A program made the position numbers and the translations under genes. The notes beneath the pieces were generated by a model. The model did not search any database, was not told the origin of the DNA, and worked only from the letters and a program-made list of their open reading frames with translations. Below, piece by piece: positions 55,134 to 63,338 of a stretch of 64,000 nt of DNA (its first letter is position 1; every line of letters starts with the position of its first letter). The DNA comes from Acinetobacter sedimenti (lineage in GTDB: Bacteria > Pseudomonadota > Gammaproteobacteria > Pseudomonadales > Moraxellaceae): positions 1 through 64,000 of the forward strand of contig NZ_JAKUML010000001.1 in NCBI RefSeq assembly GCF_022601685.1, written 5' to 3'.

Positions 55134-55335
55134 ATAACTAAGTTTAGTAAAAATATTTTTCAGTTAATTTAAAATTAACATAATACACCTTATCCGAAAT
55201 TCAATTTTTTTATGAAGTATTTCAATGAATTGTATCTCTGTTAAACTATAACTATCGTAGTTCATGTATGAAACATCACGGCCACTTTGTGGACTTTTTT
55301 GGCATATTTCGCTTCGCTCAACATGGAGTTACAGC

Positions 55336-55959
55336 ATGAGCAACATGACGCTATTTGATGATGTTCTTGATTCTACTAAGAATTACCTGCCCTATGACGG
55401 CACGGTGCTGTACTACGGCAAAATCATGTCTGAAACCGAAGCAGATCATTATTTCCAGTGTTTATTCAATCAGGTCGAATGGAAACATGATCAAGCGGTG
55501 ATCTACGGCAAACGGCTGATCACCAAGCGCAAAGTGGCATGGTACGGCGACCATGCCTTTGAAGATACCTATTCAGGCGTGAACCGTTATGCGTTGCCGT
55601 GGACAGCAGAATTGCAGGCACTAAAACAACGCATCGAAGCCATCACAGGTGAAACCTTTAATTCATGTTTATTGAACCTATACCACTCAGGTGAAGAAGG
55701 CATGGCGTGGCATAGCGACGGCGAAACTGACCTCAAGAAAAATGGCGCAATTGCTTCACTCACTCTCGGTGCAGAACGAAAATTTTGCTTTAAACATAAA
55801 ACGACAAAAGAAAAAGTGGAATTGTTATTGGTGCATGGCAGTTTACTGATTATGAAAGACACCACGCAAAGCCATTGGCTTCATCGCTTGCCACCGACTA
55901 AAAAAGTTGCAGATGCACGGATTAATCTAACCTTTCGGACGATTGTGGAACACTCATAA
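55336..55959 (+). CDS. alkB: AlkB-family Fe(II)/2-oxoglutarate DNA dioxygenase
   Basis: Oxidatively removes alkyl groups from 1-methyladenine and 3-methylcytosine. The 207-residue protein has the iron motif H-x-D in GMAWHSDGETDLKKNG, a distal His in SHWLHRLPPTKK and the cosubstrate-binding RINLTFR. GGAG lies 7 bases before ATG 55336. The closest type appears to be the short ALKBH2/3-like bacterial AlkB. It lies 1.8 kb from the Ada-like gene. Confidence 0.92.
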   Translation: MSNMTLFDDVLDSTKNYLPYDGTVLYYGKIMSETEADHYFQCLFNQVEWKHDQAVIYGKRLITKRKVAWYGDHAFEDTYSGVNRYALPWTAELQALKQRIEAITGETFNSCLLNLYHSGEEGMAWHSDGETDLKKNGAIASLTLGAERKFCFKHKTTKEKVELLLVHGSLLIMKDTTQSHWLHRLPPTKKVADARINLTFRTIVEHS

Positions 55960-56046
55960 GAATCTGTGGATAACTTCTTATTTATACACAATATGTTTAT
56001 ATACAAACAGCTATCCACATTTTAGAGCGAAACATCATTTAAGAAT

Positions 56047-56382
56047 TTAATTTTGCCATTCGTTATTACATTGACGGCATTTCCACTGCTTTTGATCTTG
56101 CATAAAGTTTTGCATGGTGATTTTAAAATCAGGCAAGACACGCCAAAACAAAAATCCTGACACCAAGCAGATAAGAAAAACAATGATGGTTGCACTTTGC
56201 AACACTGTCCCGGCATCTTTCCCAATCACCAAAAATACGATACTAATCAATACCAACACCACTAAAAGTAAAATGCTAGGCACAAGAACCAGCAAACTTT
56301 TTGGGATATTTGGGCGAGGTCCTGAAGCGGATGCCACAGGCATGATCTTGGTACTTTGGCATTTTGGACAGCGATAGTTCAT
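56047..56382 (-). CDS. Small membrane protein with split zinc ribbon
   Basis: A 111-residue protein I cannot assign. CPKCQS at the N-terminus and CRQCNNEW at the C-terminus flank two hydrophobic helices (about 28-52 and 60-82). If both termini are cytosolic, the two CxxC pairs could form one zinc ribbon across the hairpin membrane domain. It may be a membrane-bound nucleic-acid or protein binder. It stands alone. Confidence 0.65.
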   Translation of the reverse strand: MNYRCPKCQSTKIMPVASASGPRPNIPKSLLVLVPSILLLVVLVLISIVFLVIGKDAGTVLQSATIIVFLICLVSGFLFWRVLPDFKITMQNFMQDQKQWKCRQCNNEWQN

Positions 56383-56510
56383 AGCATTCTCAGTGTTCTT
56401 AATTTCACAAATACATTGCGTTTAAAAAGTTGAATTTTTTTGAAATGAGGGCAAAAAGATCAGTTTCAAGTTGAATTTGATCATTGCAAAATCTTTTTAG
56501 AAAGTGGGTA

Positions 56511-57872
56511 TTACTCAGGTGGTTGCAGTCGATGCTTTGGAAAAACCGCTTTAAAGGTCGAACCCATTTGCTCTTGGGACTCGATTTCCAAATGTGCTTC
56601 GTGTTGTGCGAGGACATGTTTCACAATGGCTAAACCAAGCCCTGTACCACCTGTTTCACGACTGCGACCACTATCGACACGGTAGAAGCGTTCAGTCAAA
56701 CGTGGAATATGCTCTGGACTAATACCGATCCCTGTATCTTGCACTGAGAAGATAGACACGTCGCCACGGTCTTGCCAAGAGATGGTGATGTCGCCATTGT
56801 TCGGCGTGTATTTGATGGCATTGGTGACGAGGTTGCCAAAAGCACTGGCAAGCTCTATATCCGAGCCGATGATGTCATTGTGACTTTCGAGATTGAGATG
56901 GACAGAATGCCCAAATTCGGTGTTGTAGCCTTGCGCATCGTCAAATAGTTGATTCATCAGTTCAGCCATATTGACGATTTGATTTTTACTTTTTGAAGAT
57001 TCATTTTCAAGGCGAGAGAGGAGAAGTAAGTCATTGACCAACGCATTCATACGGCGGGCTTGTTGATGCATCTGATCAAAGGCACGGCGCCAGCGCTGTG
57101 GCATATCGTCATTATCTGACAAGGTTTCGATGTAGCCACTTAGCACCGTGAGCGGTGTGCGCAATTCGTGCGAGATATTATCGACAAAGTCTTTACGCAT
57201 TTGCTCAAGCTTGCGGATATGCGTCACATCATAGGCAACAAGTAGGCGACTTTCATAGCCAAAACGGGTAATTTTGACTTGGATAAAGCGTCCTTCTTGT
57301 AAAGTAGATTGCAAAATCAGACCATTGGGATGATCTTCGACATGATTAAAATATTTAATAAATTCAGGGTTACGCAGTATTGTGAGCACTTGACGGCGAC
57401 GATCACCGAGTTTTAAACCGAGTAGGCGTTCAGAAGCTGGATTCCACCATTCTAGACAATGCTCTTCATCAATGAGTACCACGGCTTCTTCCAGTGCCAT
57501 CAATGAGGATTGCGCGCGATCAATCAGCCCAACCATTTCCGCCTGGAGCGTGCGTTCACGGCGCTGAGCACGATAGACGTTGAATAACAGCGCACTCCAA
57601 ATCCCTGAAAGTTCAGGTGGTGGTTCATTGGAGTGTTGACTAATCCATTGATTGACCAAATACAGCGAGCGAAATTGTAGAGCGAAAAAAAACATTAAGC
57701 CTAGAGCGATGAACAAAATAAAGTGCCCAATCCCGAGTCCGATCAGCCCTGAAATGATGAGAATCAAGATCAGTCTGCGGATGTCTTCGGAGATGTAGTT
57801 TTTTAAGGCACTATGTTGTTCGGTATGTTGTTCATCTTGGATGTCATCAGGCAAAAAAGAGGAATCACTCAT
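56511..57872 (-). CDS. phoR: Phosphate regulon sensor histidine kinase PhoR
   Basis: Inner-membrane kinase that phosphorylates PhoB when phosphate is scarce. The 453-residue protein has two membrane helices (about 30-70), a PAS domain (about 105-200; EHCLEWWNPASERLLGL) and the HisKA box DNISHELRTPLTVLSGYIE. The ATPase domain has NAIKYTPNNG, DTGIGISPEH and GGTGLGLAIVKH. phoB lies 6 bases upstream on the same strand. Confidence 0.95.
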   Translation of the reverse strand: MSDSSFLPDDIQDEQHTEQHSALKNYISEDIRRLILILIISGLIGLGIGHFILFIALGLMFFFALQFRSLYLVNQWISQHSNEPPPELSGIWSALLFNVYRAQRRERTLQAEMVGLIDRAQSSLMALEEAVVLIDEEHCLEWWNPASERLLGLKLGDRRRQVLTILRNPEFIKYFNHVEDHPNGLILQSTLQEGRFIQVKITRFGYESRLLVAYDVTHIRKLEQMRKDFVDNISHELRTPLTVLSGYIETLSDNDDMPQRWRRAFDQMHQQARRMNALVNDLLLLSRLENESSKSKNQIVNMAELMNQLFDDAQGYNTEFGHSVHLNLESHNDIIGSDIELASAFGNLVTNAIKYTPNNGDITISWQDRGDVSIFSVQDTGIGISPEHIPRLTERFYRVDSGRSRETGGTGLGLAIVKHVLAQHEAHLEIESQEQMGSTFKAVFPKHRLQPPE

Positions 57873-57878
57873 GCAGGA

Positions 57879-58589
57879 TTAGCCCACCGCAATATCAGTT
57901 CGGGAAGAAAAACGGTAGCCTGTTCCACGCACAGTTTGCACATAACGATCTGCAGCAAAAGGTTCTAACACCTTACGCAAACGACGGATGTGTACGTCAA
58001 TGGTTCGATCTTCGATATAGACATTACCGCCCCACACTTGATCGAGTAACTGTGCACGAGTATAAGCACGTTCTGGGTGGGTCATGAAGAATGCCAATAA
58101 TCGGTATTCTGTCGGTCCCATCTCAAGACTGGTGCCTTCAAAGCTCACACGTTGGCTGACAGGATCAAGCAATAATCCATTGACGTCAATGCTTTTTTCG
58201 CCTTTTAGGGCATTTGAACGACGCAAAACGGCTTTGATACGTGACACCAATTCTCGAGTGGAGAATGGTTTGGTCATATAATCATCTGCACCTGCATCCA
58301 AGCCTTGCACTTTATGGTCTTCTTCACCACGTGCGGTCAGCATAATCACAGGAATTTCAGAGAGGCTTTCGTCACGTTTTAGACGACGACATAAGTCAAT
58401 GCCACTGACACCATTGGGTAGCATCCAGTCCAGTAATACCAGTGCAGGGCGTTGATCTACGATCATCTGATGTGCTTGCTTTGCATCGCCTGCTTGTTGG
58501 CATTGATAACCTGCCATATCCAACGAGGTATGGATCATTTCACGGATTGGTAACTCATCATCGACGATGAGGATATATTCATCTTTCAC
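57879..58589 (-). CDS. phoB: Phosphate regulon response regulator PhoB
   Basis: OmpR-family activator of phosphate-starvation genes. Receiver domain with acidic pair near DDELPIREM, phospho-acceptor Asp in [13 protein letters not shown] and Lys in [10 protein letters not shown]. The C-terminal winged helix has [16 protein letters not shown] and TVRGTGYRF. The 236-residue length is normal. Tandem Pho-box-like repeats at 58662-58706 suggest autoregulation. Confidence 0.96.
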   Translation of the reverse strand: MKDEYILIVDDELPIREMIHTSLDMAGYQCQQAGDAKQAHQMIVDQRPALVLLDWMLPNGVSGIDLCRRLKRDESLSEIPVIMLTARGEEDHKVQGLDAGADDYMTKPFSTRELVSRIKAVLRRSNALKGEKSIDVNGLLLDPVSQRVSFEGTSLEMGPTEYRLLAFFMTHPERAYTRAQLLDQVWGGNVYIEDRTIDVHIRRLRKVLEPFAADRYVQTVRGTGYRFSSRTDIAVG

Positions 58590-58661
58590 AATATCAACCT
58601 ATTTTATATTTTGAGCGGATCGCTGAAATTAAGAAGTTTTCAGCAATCAGCCTTGTTGTTT

Positions 58662-58706
58662 ATGACAGGTATATTACAAAGCGAGAATATGACAATATTA
58701 TTGCAA
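58662..58706 (-). promoter_or_regulatory. Tandem Pho boxes upstream of phoB
   Basis: Two 18-base sites each show 11-base-spaced repeats of the (reverse) Pho-box half-site ATGACAG: ATGACAG-GTAT-ATTACAA (58662-58679) and ATGACAA-TATT-ATTGCAA (58689-58706). The first half-site is perfect. They lie 73-117 bases before the phoB start. Confidence 0.65.
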
Positions 58707-58804
58707 AGACGAAAATTTATACAGCTAATTTACATGAATATGTAATGAAACAATTCATGATGATGATTTTATTTAAATTTTACTCATGCTCAAAAACTAA
58801 AAAA

Positions 58805-59593
58805 TTAGCCTTGAGATTTGCTCTTGAGGTTGAATTGTTGATAAATGCCAAGATAAGCGAGGCTACACGCTTCTAAAACTTGCTCAAAAGGCTGTTTGAA
58901 ATTACTCAACACCCAACGCATTGCAATGTGAACGACATAGCCATTCAAACCTGAAGCGATCAACGAAATTTGTGACTTATTTTCTTGCTGATCAGGGAAC
59001 ACGATATTCAAAAAGTTAAAAATGGTTTGGTCAAAACGTGCGTGCGACTCATGAATGGTGTCACCGTGTAACTCATGCACCAATACCGCATCGACAAATA
59101 AAATCCGTGCGGTACGTGGATCATCACGTAAGCTATTCAGTAGCGCACTTAAACCCGCTGTAATCATCTGCTGTAGATCAGGTGACTTCTGCATCACAGC
59201 TTCTACGATCTTGCGTTGAATATCATCCAGGAGATTGAGATAGACAGCTTTGAACAGCTCTTCACTGCGTTTAAAGGATTCATAAAAATAGCGCTCGGTC
59301 AGTTTGGCTTCTCTACAAATATCTTTCACAGTGACCGAGAAAAATCCATGTGTACCGTAGGCTTGAAGCCCTGCTTCGATCAGCTTTTCACGGCGCATAT
59401 TTTGGCGCTGTTCTAAGGACATGCCTTTGAATTGACGAGAAGGCGTAGTTTTTTTATTGCTATTGTTTGCGTTGTCTTTACCTTTGGGTTTACTTTCATC
59501 AGGCGTAGCAGATTGCTCGAGAGTTGTTTCGAGTTGCTTTTGATCCAACGAATCTGAAGTCGGCGTTAGTTGTTTTAATGCTTTAGACGTCAT
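58805..59593 (-). CDS. TetR-family transcriptional regulator
   Basis: A 262-residue repressor. A polar, probably disordered N-terminus (residues 1-58) precedes the TetR helix-turn-helix LIEAGLQAYGTHGFFSVTVK followed by DICREAKLTERYFYESF. A helical ligand domain follows. It is divergent from an SDR gene; the shared region has a perfect palindrome (59668-59687) that is the likely operator. Ligand unknown; lipid or fatty-acid derivatives are common for such pairs. Confidence 0.88.
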   Translation of the reverse strand: MTSKALKQLTPTSDSLDQKQLETTLEQSATPDESKPKGKDNANNSNKKTTPSRQFKGMSLEQRQNMRREKLIEAGLQAYGTHGFFSVTVKDICREAKLTERYFYESFKRSEELFKAVYLNLLDDIQRKIVEAVMQKSPDLQQMITAGLSALLNSLRDDPRTARILFVDAVLVHELHGDTIHESHARFDQTIFNFLNIVFPDQQENKSQISLIASGLNGYVVHIAMRWVLSNFKQPFEQVLEACSLAYLGIYQQFNLKSKSQG

Positions 59594-59667
59594 GGACTGC
59601 CTTAACTAAAAAGTGAATTATCATTAAAAATTGACATTGCATTATACACAATCGATTAAATAATACA

Positions 59668-59687
59668 TTGACAATGCAAATTGTCAA
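59668..59687. promoter_or_regulatory. Probable TetR operator
   Basis: Perfect palindrome TTGACAAT-GCAA-ATTGTCAA in the 168-bp region shared by the divergent TetR and SDR genes. TTGACA could also be part of a -35 box, so binding would block transcription. Confidence 0.6.
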
Positions 59688-59761
59688 AATTATAGTGCAG
59701 AGTATCGGTCAAAAAGATCAAAGTAAAATGATCCTCAGCAGATCAAGGAATAGGATTCGCA

Positions 59762-60598
59762 ATGAAAAATTTTCAAAATAAAGTCGCAGCCATTACAGGT
59801 GCAGGTTCGGGTATTGGTCAGCAATTAGCCATCTTATTGGCAAAACAAGGCTGTCATTTATCACTGAGCGATGTCAATGATCAAGGATTGGCGCAGACAG
59901 TTGATCAAGCCAAGCAATATGGCGTGCGCATTACATCAAAGCATGTAGACGTTGCGAATCGTGAAGAAGTCTATACATGGGCTGAAGAAACTGTTCAAAA
60001 TCATGGTTCTGTGAATCTTATCTTTAATAACGCAGGTGTGGCACTCGGTTCGACGGTCGAAGGTGCGAGCTATGAAGAGCTTGAGTGGATCGTCAATATC
60101 AACTTTTGGGGTGTGGTGTACGGGACAAAGGCATTCTTACCACATCTGAAAGCCAGTAAAGACGGTCACATCATTAATATATCTAGCCTTTTCGGCATCA
60201 TTGCACAACCGACGCAATCTGCGTATAACGCTACTAAATTTGCCGTGCGTGGCTTCACCGAATCACTTCGCCAAGAGCTTGATATGCAAAATGCAGGGGT
60301 CAGTGCGACCTGCGTGCATCCAGGTGGCATTCGTACTAATATTGCTAAAGCAGCACGGATGAATGGTAGTTTGAAATCGATCGGTATGGATCCTGAGAAA
60401 TCTGCAAAAGCGTTTGATAAGCTACTACGTTGCCCGCCAGAAGTGGCAGCACAAACCATCTTAAATGCAGTGAAAGCCAATAAACCACGTGTATTGATCG
60501 GCAACGATGCAAAAATCCTTGATGGTTTACAGCGTGTATTGCCGACGGGCTATCAAGCCGTTTCACGCTTTGCAAGTAAGCTATCAAGCAAGTTTTAA
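59762..60598 (+). CDS. Short-chain dehydrogenase/reductase
   Basis: A 278-residue NAD(P)-dependent oxidoreductase. The Rossmann motif ITGAGSGIGQQLA, structural NNAG, and catalytic Ser/Tyr/Lys (ISSLFG, then QSAYNATKFAVRGF) are all present. The substrate is unknown, but the C-terminal KANKPRVLIGNDAKILD and the TetR partner suggest a lipid or steroid-like compound. Probably repressed by the divergent TetR protein. Confidence 0.92.
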   Translation: MKNFQNKVAAITGAGSGIGQQLAILLAKQGCHLSLSDVNDQGLAQTVDQAKQYGVRITSKHVDVANREEVYTWAEETVQNHGSVNLIFNNAGVALGSTVEGASYEELEWIVNINFWGVVYGTKAFLPHLKASKDGHIINISSLFGIIAQPTQSAYNATKFAVRGFTESLRQELDMQNAGVSATCVHPGGIRTNIAKAARMNGSLKSIGMDPEKSAKAFDKLLRCPPEVAAQTILNAVKANKPRVLIGNDAKILDGLQRVLPTGYQAVSRFASKLSSKF

Positions 60599-60705
60599 AT
60601 ACATAAACTTAAACAAAGTAAATACTTTAACGGCCTGATCAAATTAAAGATTTAAGCGGAATTTAGGGTGCATAAAAAATGCGCCTTTAATTTTTTGCAA
60701 TGATT

Positions 60706-60724
60706 GTGAATGATTATCAATATT
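60706..60724 (+). promoter_or_regulatory. Candidate Fur box
   Basis: GTGAATGATTATCAATATT matches 15 of 19 positions of the Fur consensus, with the core ATGATTATCA intact. It lies 53 bases before the start codon of the gene at 60777, suggesting iron control. Confidence 0.6.
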
Positions 60725-60776
60725 ATATGGTAATCTTATATTCAATTAAATTCCTCACCTTAAATAGAGAACTAAC

Positions 60777-61397
60777 ATGAAATAATTAAAAATCGGCGTA
60801 TTCGCCACTTCGCTATTACTTAGCCTCAATGCCTCAGCACATATGCTGTGGTTAGCGCCTGAAGAAAACAACCAAACCCTTGCATATTATGGAGAATTTA
60901 GCGCTGGTGAATTGGATAACCAAACAGGCGCGCTGAAAACCTTTAACACCGCAAAAGCACAACAAGGCGACAAAGAATACTCAGCAAAAGTTGAAACAGA
61001 TCATTTGATTTATGCGACTACAGGTGAGCAGGATGTCCGTGTTAGTCAAGATATGCTCTATGACGAGACGCTGATTAACTTCCTCGCTAAGACTGGACGC
61101 CAAAATAGCAATGTAACGATGGAAATGGAGATTGTTCCTGTTGCTACAAATGCAAAACAATTCACCGTAATCTATGATGGCAAGCGATTGTCAGGTCAAG
61201 AAGTTGTTGTCTTTGCACCAAACCGTTGGTCGAAAACCTATTATACCAATGACAAAGGTCAGTTTAGCGTAGAAACACCGTGGACGGGCTTGTATGTGAT
61301 CGAAGCAGGAAAGGCAGTCGAAGAGTTTGGAAAATATCAAGAGAAAGCATATAAGAGCCGTTATATCGTCTCGACATTGAGTTTCGAAATAGATTAA
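60777..61397 (+). pseudogene. Exported DUF4198-like protein with stop in the signal peptide
   Basis: ATG 60777 is followed by AAA, then TAA (60783-60785), then an open frame LKIGVFATSLLLSLNASAHM that is clearly the rest of a signal peptide. The mature 184-residue domain (about MLWLAPEENNQTLAYYGEF) resembles periplasmic DUF4198 proteins linked to TonB-dependent metal uptake. A single base change from AAA to TAA at codon 3 would explain it. Translation could restart at ATG 60843, but that product would lack the signal. A sequencing error cannot be excluded. A Fur box lies upstream. Confidence 0.75.
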
Positions 61398-61511
61398 CTT
61401 GTCTGACTCATTTCGACTAAAAGCACAACACCTACGCATTGGCGATTGATCTAGCTGTCAGTCGCCAAAATTTGCTACACTGCAAGCAATCTTCAAAATA
61501 ATTTTAAGCTT

Positions 61512-61973
61512 ATGCATTGTCCATTTTGTGATGCCGCAGACAGTAAAGTCATTGACTCACGCCTAGCAGCGCAAGGTGCGCAGATTCGTCGCCGTCGGGA
61601 ATGTATCCGATGTGGTGAACGATTTACCACGTTTGAAAGCTACGAAGTGGTGATGCCTCGTGTGATTAAGTCGAATGGCAAAAACGAACCCTTTGATGAG
61701 CAAAAACTACGTCGATCTTTAATGCACGCACTGCAAAAGCGTCCAGTCACTCAAGAGCAAATCGAAGAAACGCTATCTAATATTCAACAGCAGATTCGAC
61801 GTCTAGGTGAACGTGATGTCAAATCGTTGACCATTGGTGAGATCGCCATGCAATCAATCTTTGAATTGGATCATGTGGCATATGTGCGCTTTGCTTCGGT
61901 CTATCACGATTTCCAAAATTTGGATGCGTTCCGTGAGCAGATTGAGATGATGCAACTGCGTAAAGACAATTAA
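61512..61973 (+). CDS. nrdR: Transcriptional repressor NrdR
   Basis: ATP/dATP-sensing repressor of ribonucleotide reductase genes. The 153-residue protein has a zinc ribbon with [17 protein letters not shown] and [16 protein letters not shown], then an ATP-cone domain with [20 protein letters not shown]. Length and order are standard. It is upstream of ribD by 67 bases, a conserved arrangement, so the two may be cotranscribed. Confidence 0.96.
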   Translation: MHCPFCDAADSKVIDSRLAAQGAQIRRRRECIRCGERFTTFESYEVVMPRVIKSNGKNEPFDEQKLRRSLMHALQKRPVTQEQIEETLSNIQQQIRRLGERDVKSLTIGEIAMQSIFELDHVAYVRFASVYHDFQNLDAFREQIEMMQLRKDN

Positions 61974-62040
61974 CTGTTTAACTGTGTATTGCTGAAGCGT
62001 TTAAAATCCGTTAATGAACTTTCCAACAAAGAGTCTATTC

Positions 62041-63168
62041 ATGCAAGATGATATCACCCAAAGTCAAGATACGTATTGGATGCGTGAGGCTTTATCTCTT
62101 GCAGGATCTGCACAATATCGCACTCGTCCAAATCCTGCGGTGGGCTGTGTCATTGTCAAAGATGGTCAGATCATTGGTCGTGGCGCAACTGCGCCAGTCG
62201 GTGGCTCGCACGCCGAAGTGTTTGCTTTGGCACAAGCAGGTGAACATGCGAATGGCGCAACAGCTTATGTGACCTTAGAACCGTGTGCGCATTATGGACG
62301 GACACCGCCGTGTGCAGAAGCATTGGTCAAGGCGAAAATTGCCCGTGTGGTGATTGCCACATTGGATCCGAATCCGCTAGTCGCTGGCAAAGGACAGCAG
62401 ATTTTACAAGATGCAGGGATTCATACTACGGTCGGTATTTTAGAAAAAGAGTCTTTAGCACTCAATCAAGGCTTTATGAAAGTCATGTCGGGTGGCTTGC
62501 CTTATGTGCGTTTGAAAGTTGCAGCGAGCCTAGATGGACGGACTGCAATGGCTTCGGGTGAGTCTAAATGGATCACAGGTGACGATGCTCGGCAGGATGT
62601 ACAGCATTGGCGGGCGATCAGTGGTGCAGTGATTACAGGTGTAGATACCATTCTCGCTGATGATGCACAGCTTAATGTACGTCAATTGATCGATGCGGAA
62701 ACAGGTGCAGAGATTGATTTAAACCAAGTCGTGCAACCCTATCGTGTCATTCTAGATCGACAAGTTCGCCTGCCACTCAGTGCACAGTTACTCAATCAGC
62801 CAACCACGGTAATTGTGATGACGCCATATCGAGCAGAACTTGAAGCGTTGGGTGTGATACAATTGCCTGTCCAATCGCTGTCCGAACTATTACAAACCTT
62901 GAAATCGCAATATCAAATCTATGATGTGTTGGTCGAATCTGGTGCGACATTGGCAACAAGTTTTCTTCGTGATGGTTTGGTCGATGAACTCATTCAATAC
63001 ATCGCGCCAAAATATCTCGGTCAATCGGCGCGTGCTTTGAATCAATTTGAATTCGATGAAATGCGTCAAAGTATTGATTTTGAATTGTTTGATGTCAAAC
63101 GGATTGGACAAGATATACGACTACGTCTCAAACCCATTGTAGGGAACTTCGAAAAACCACCTGCGTAG
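62041..63168 (+). CDS. ribD: Bifunctional riboflavin biosynthesis deaminase/reductase
   Basis: Carries out the second and third steps of riboflavin synthesis (pyrimidine deamination, then ribosyl reduction with NADPH). The deaminase domain has the zinc motif HAEVFAL and PCAHYGRTPPCAEAL; the reductase domain begins YVRLKVAASLDGRTA. ATG 62041 (AAAGAG upstream) gives 375 residues; ATG 62014 is an alternative. The last residues GNFEKPPA and the TAG stop lie inside the palindromic repeat that starts at 63141. Confidence 0.95.
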   Translation: MQDDITQSQDTYWMREALSLAGSAQYRTRPNPAVGCVIVKDGQIIGRGATAPVGGSHAEVFALAQAGEHANGATAYVTLEPCAHYGRTPPCAEALVKAKIARVVIATLDPNPLVAGKGQQILQDAGIHTTVGILEKESLALNQGFMKVMSGGLPYVRLKVAASLDGRTAMASGESKWITGDDARQDVQHWRAISGAVITGVDTILADDAQLNVRQLIDAETGAEIDLNQVVQPYRVILDRQVRLPLSAQLLNQPTTVIVMTPYRAELEALGVIQLPVQSLSELLQTLKSQYQIYDVLVESGATLATSFLRDGLVDELIQYIAPKYLGQSARALNQFEFDEMRQSIDFELFDVKRIGQDIRLRLKPIVGNFEKPPA

Positions 63169-63284
63169 GTAAATTTCTGCGTTGCTCCTTGCTCGCAATC
63201 CTCATGTACGTCATGTACACTGCGGTTGCTGTGCGAGGTGCGCCTTAAAATTTACACTACTCGCTAAGTTTTTAGAGGTTCCCT
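63141..63284. repeat. Palindromic interspersed repeat, longer copy
   Basis: A 144-bp element with 16-bp terminal inverted repeats AGGGAACTTCGAAAAA and its near-complement (14 of 16 pair) ending in GGTTCCCT. Inner inverted segments (TAGGTAAATTT with AAATTTACACTA) let the whole unit fold as one long hairpin. Its left end supplies the last eight codons and the stop of ribD. A shorter copy lies at 7929-8017 before ribB. Confidence 0.85.
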
Positions 63285-63338
63285 GTGAAAAAGCCTGTTT
63301 AAATTTCTCCCATTTGATTGTCGCTATTTGATTGTTCT

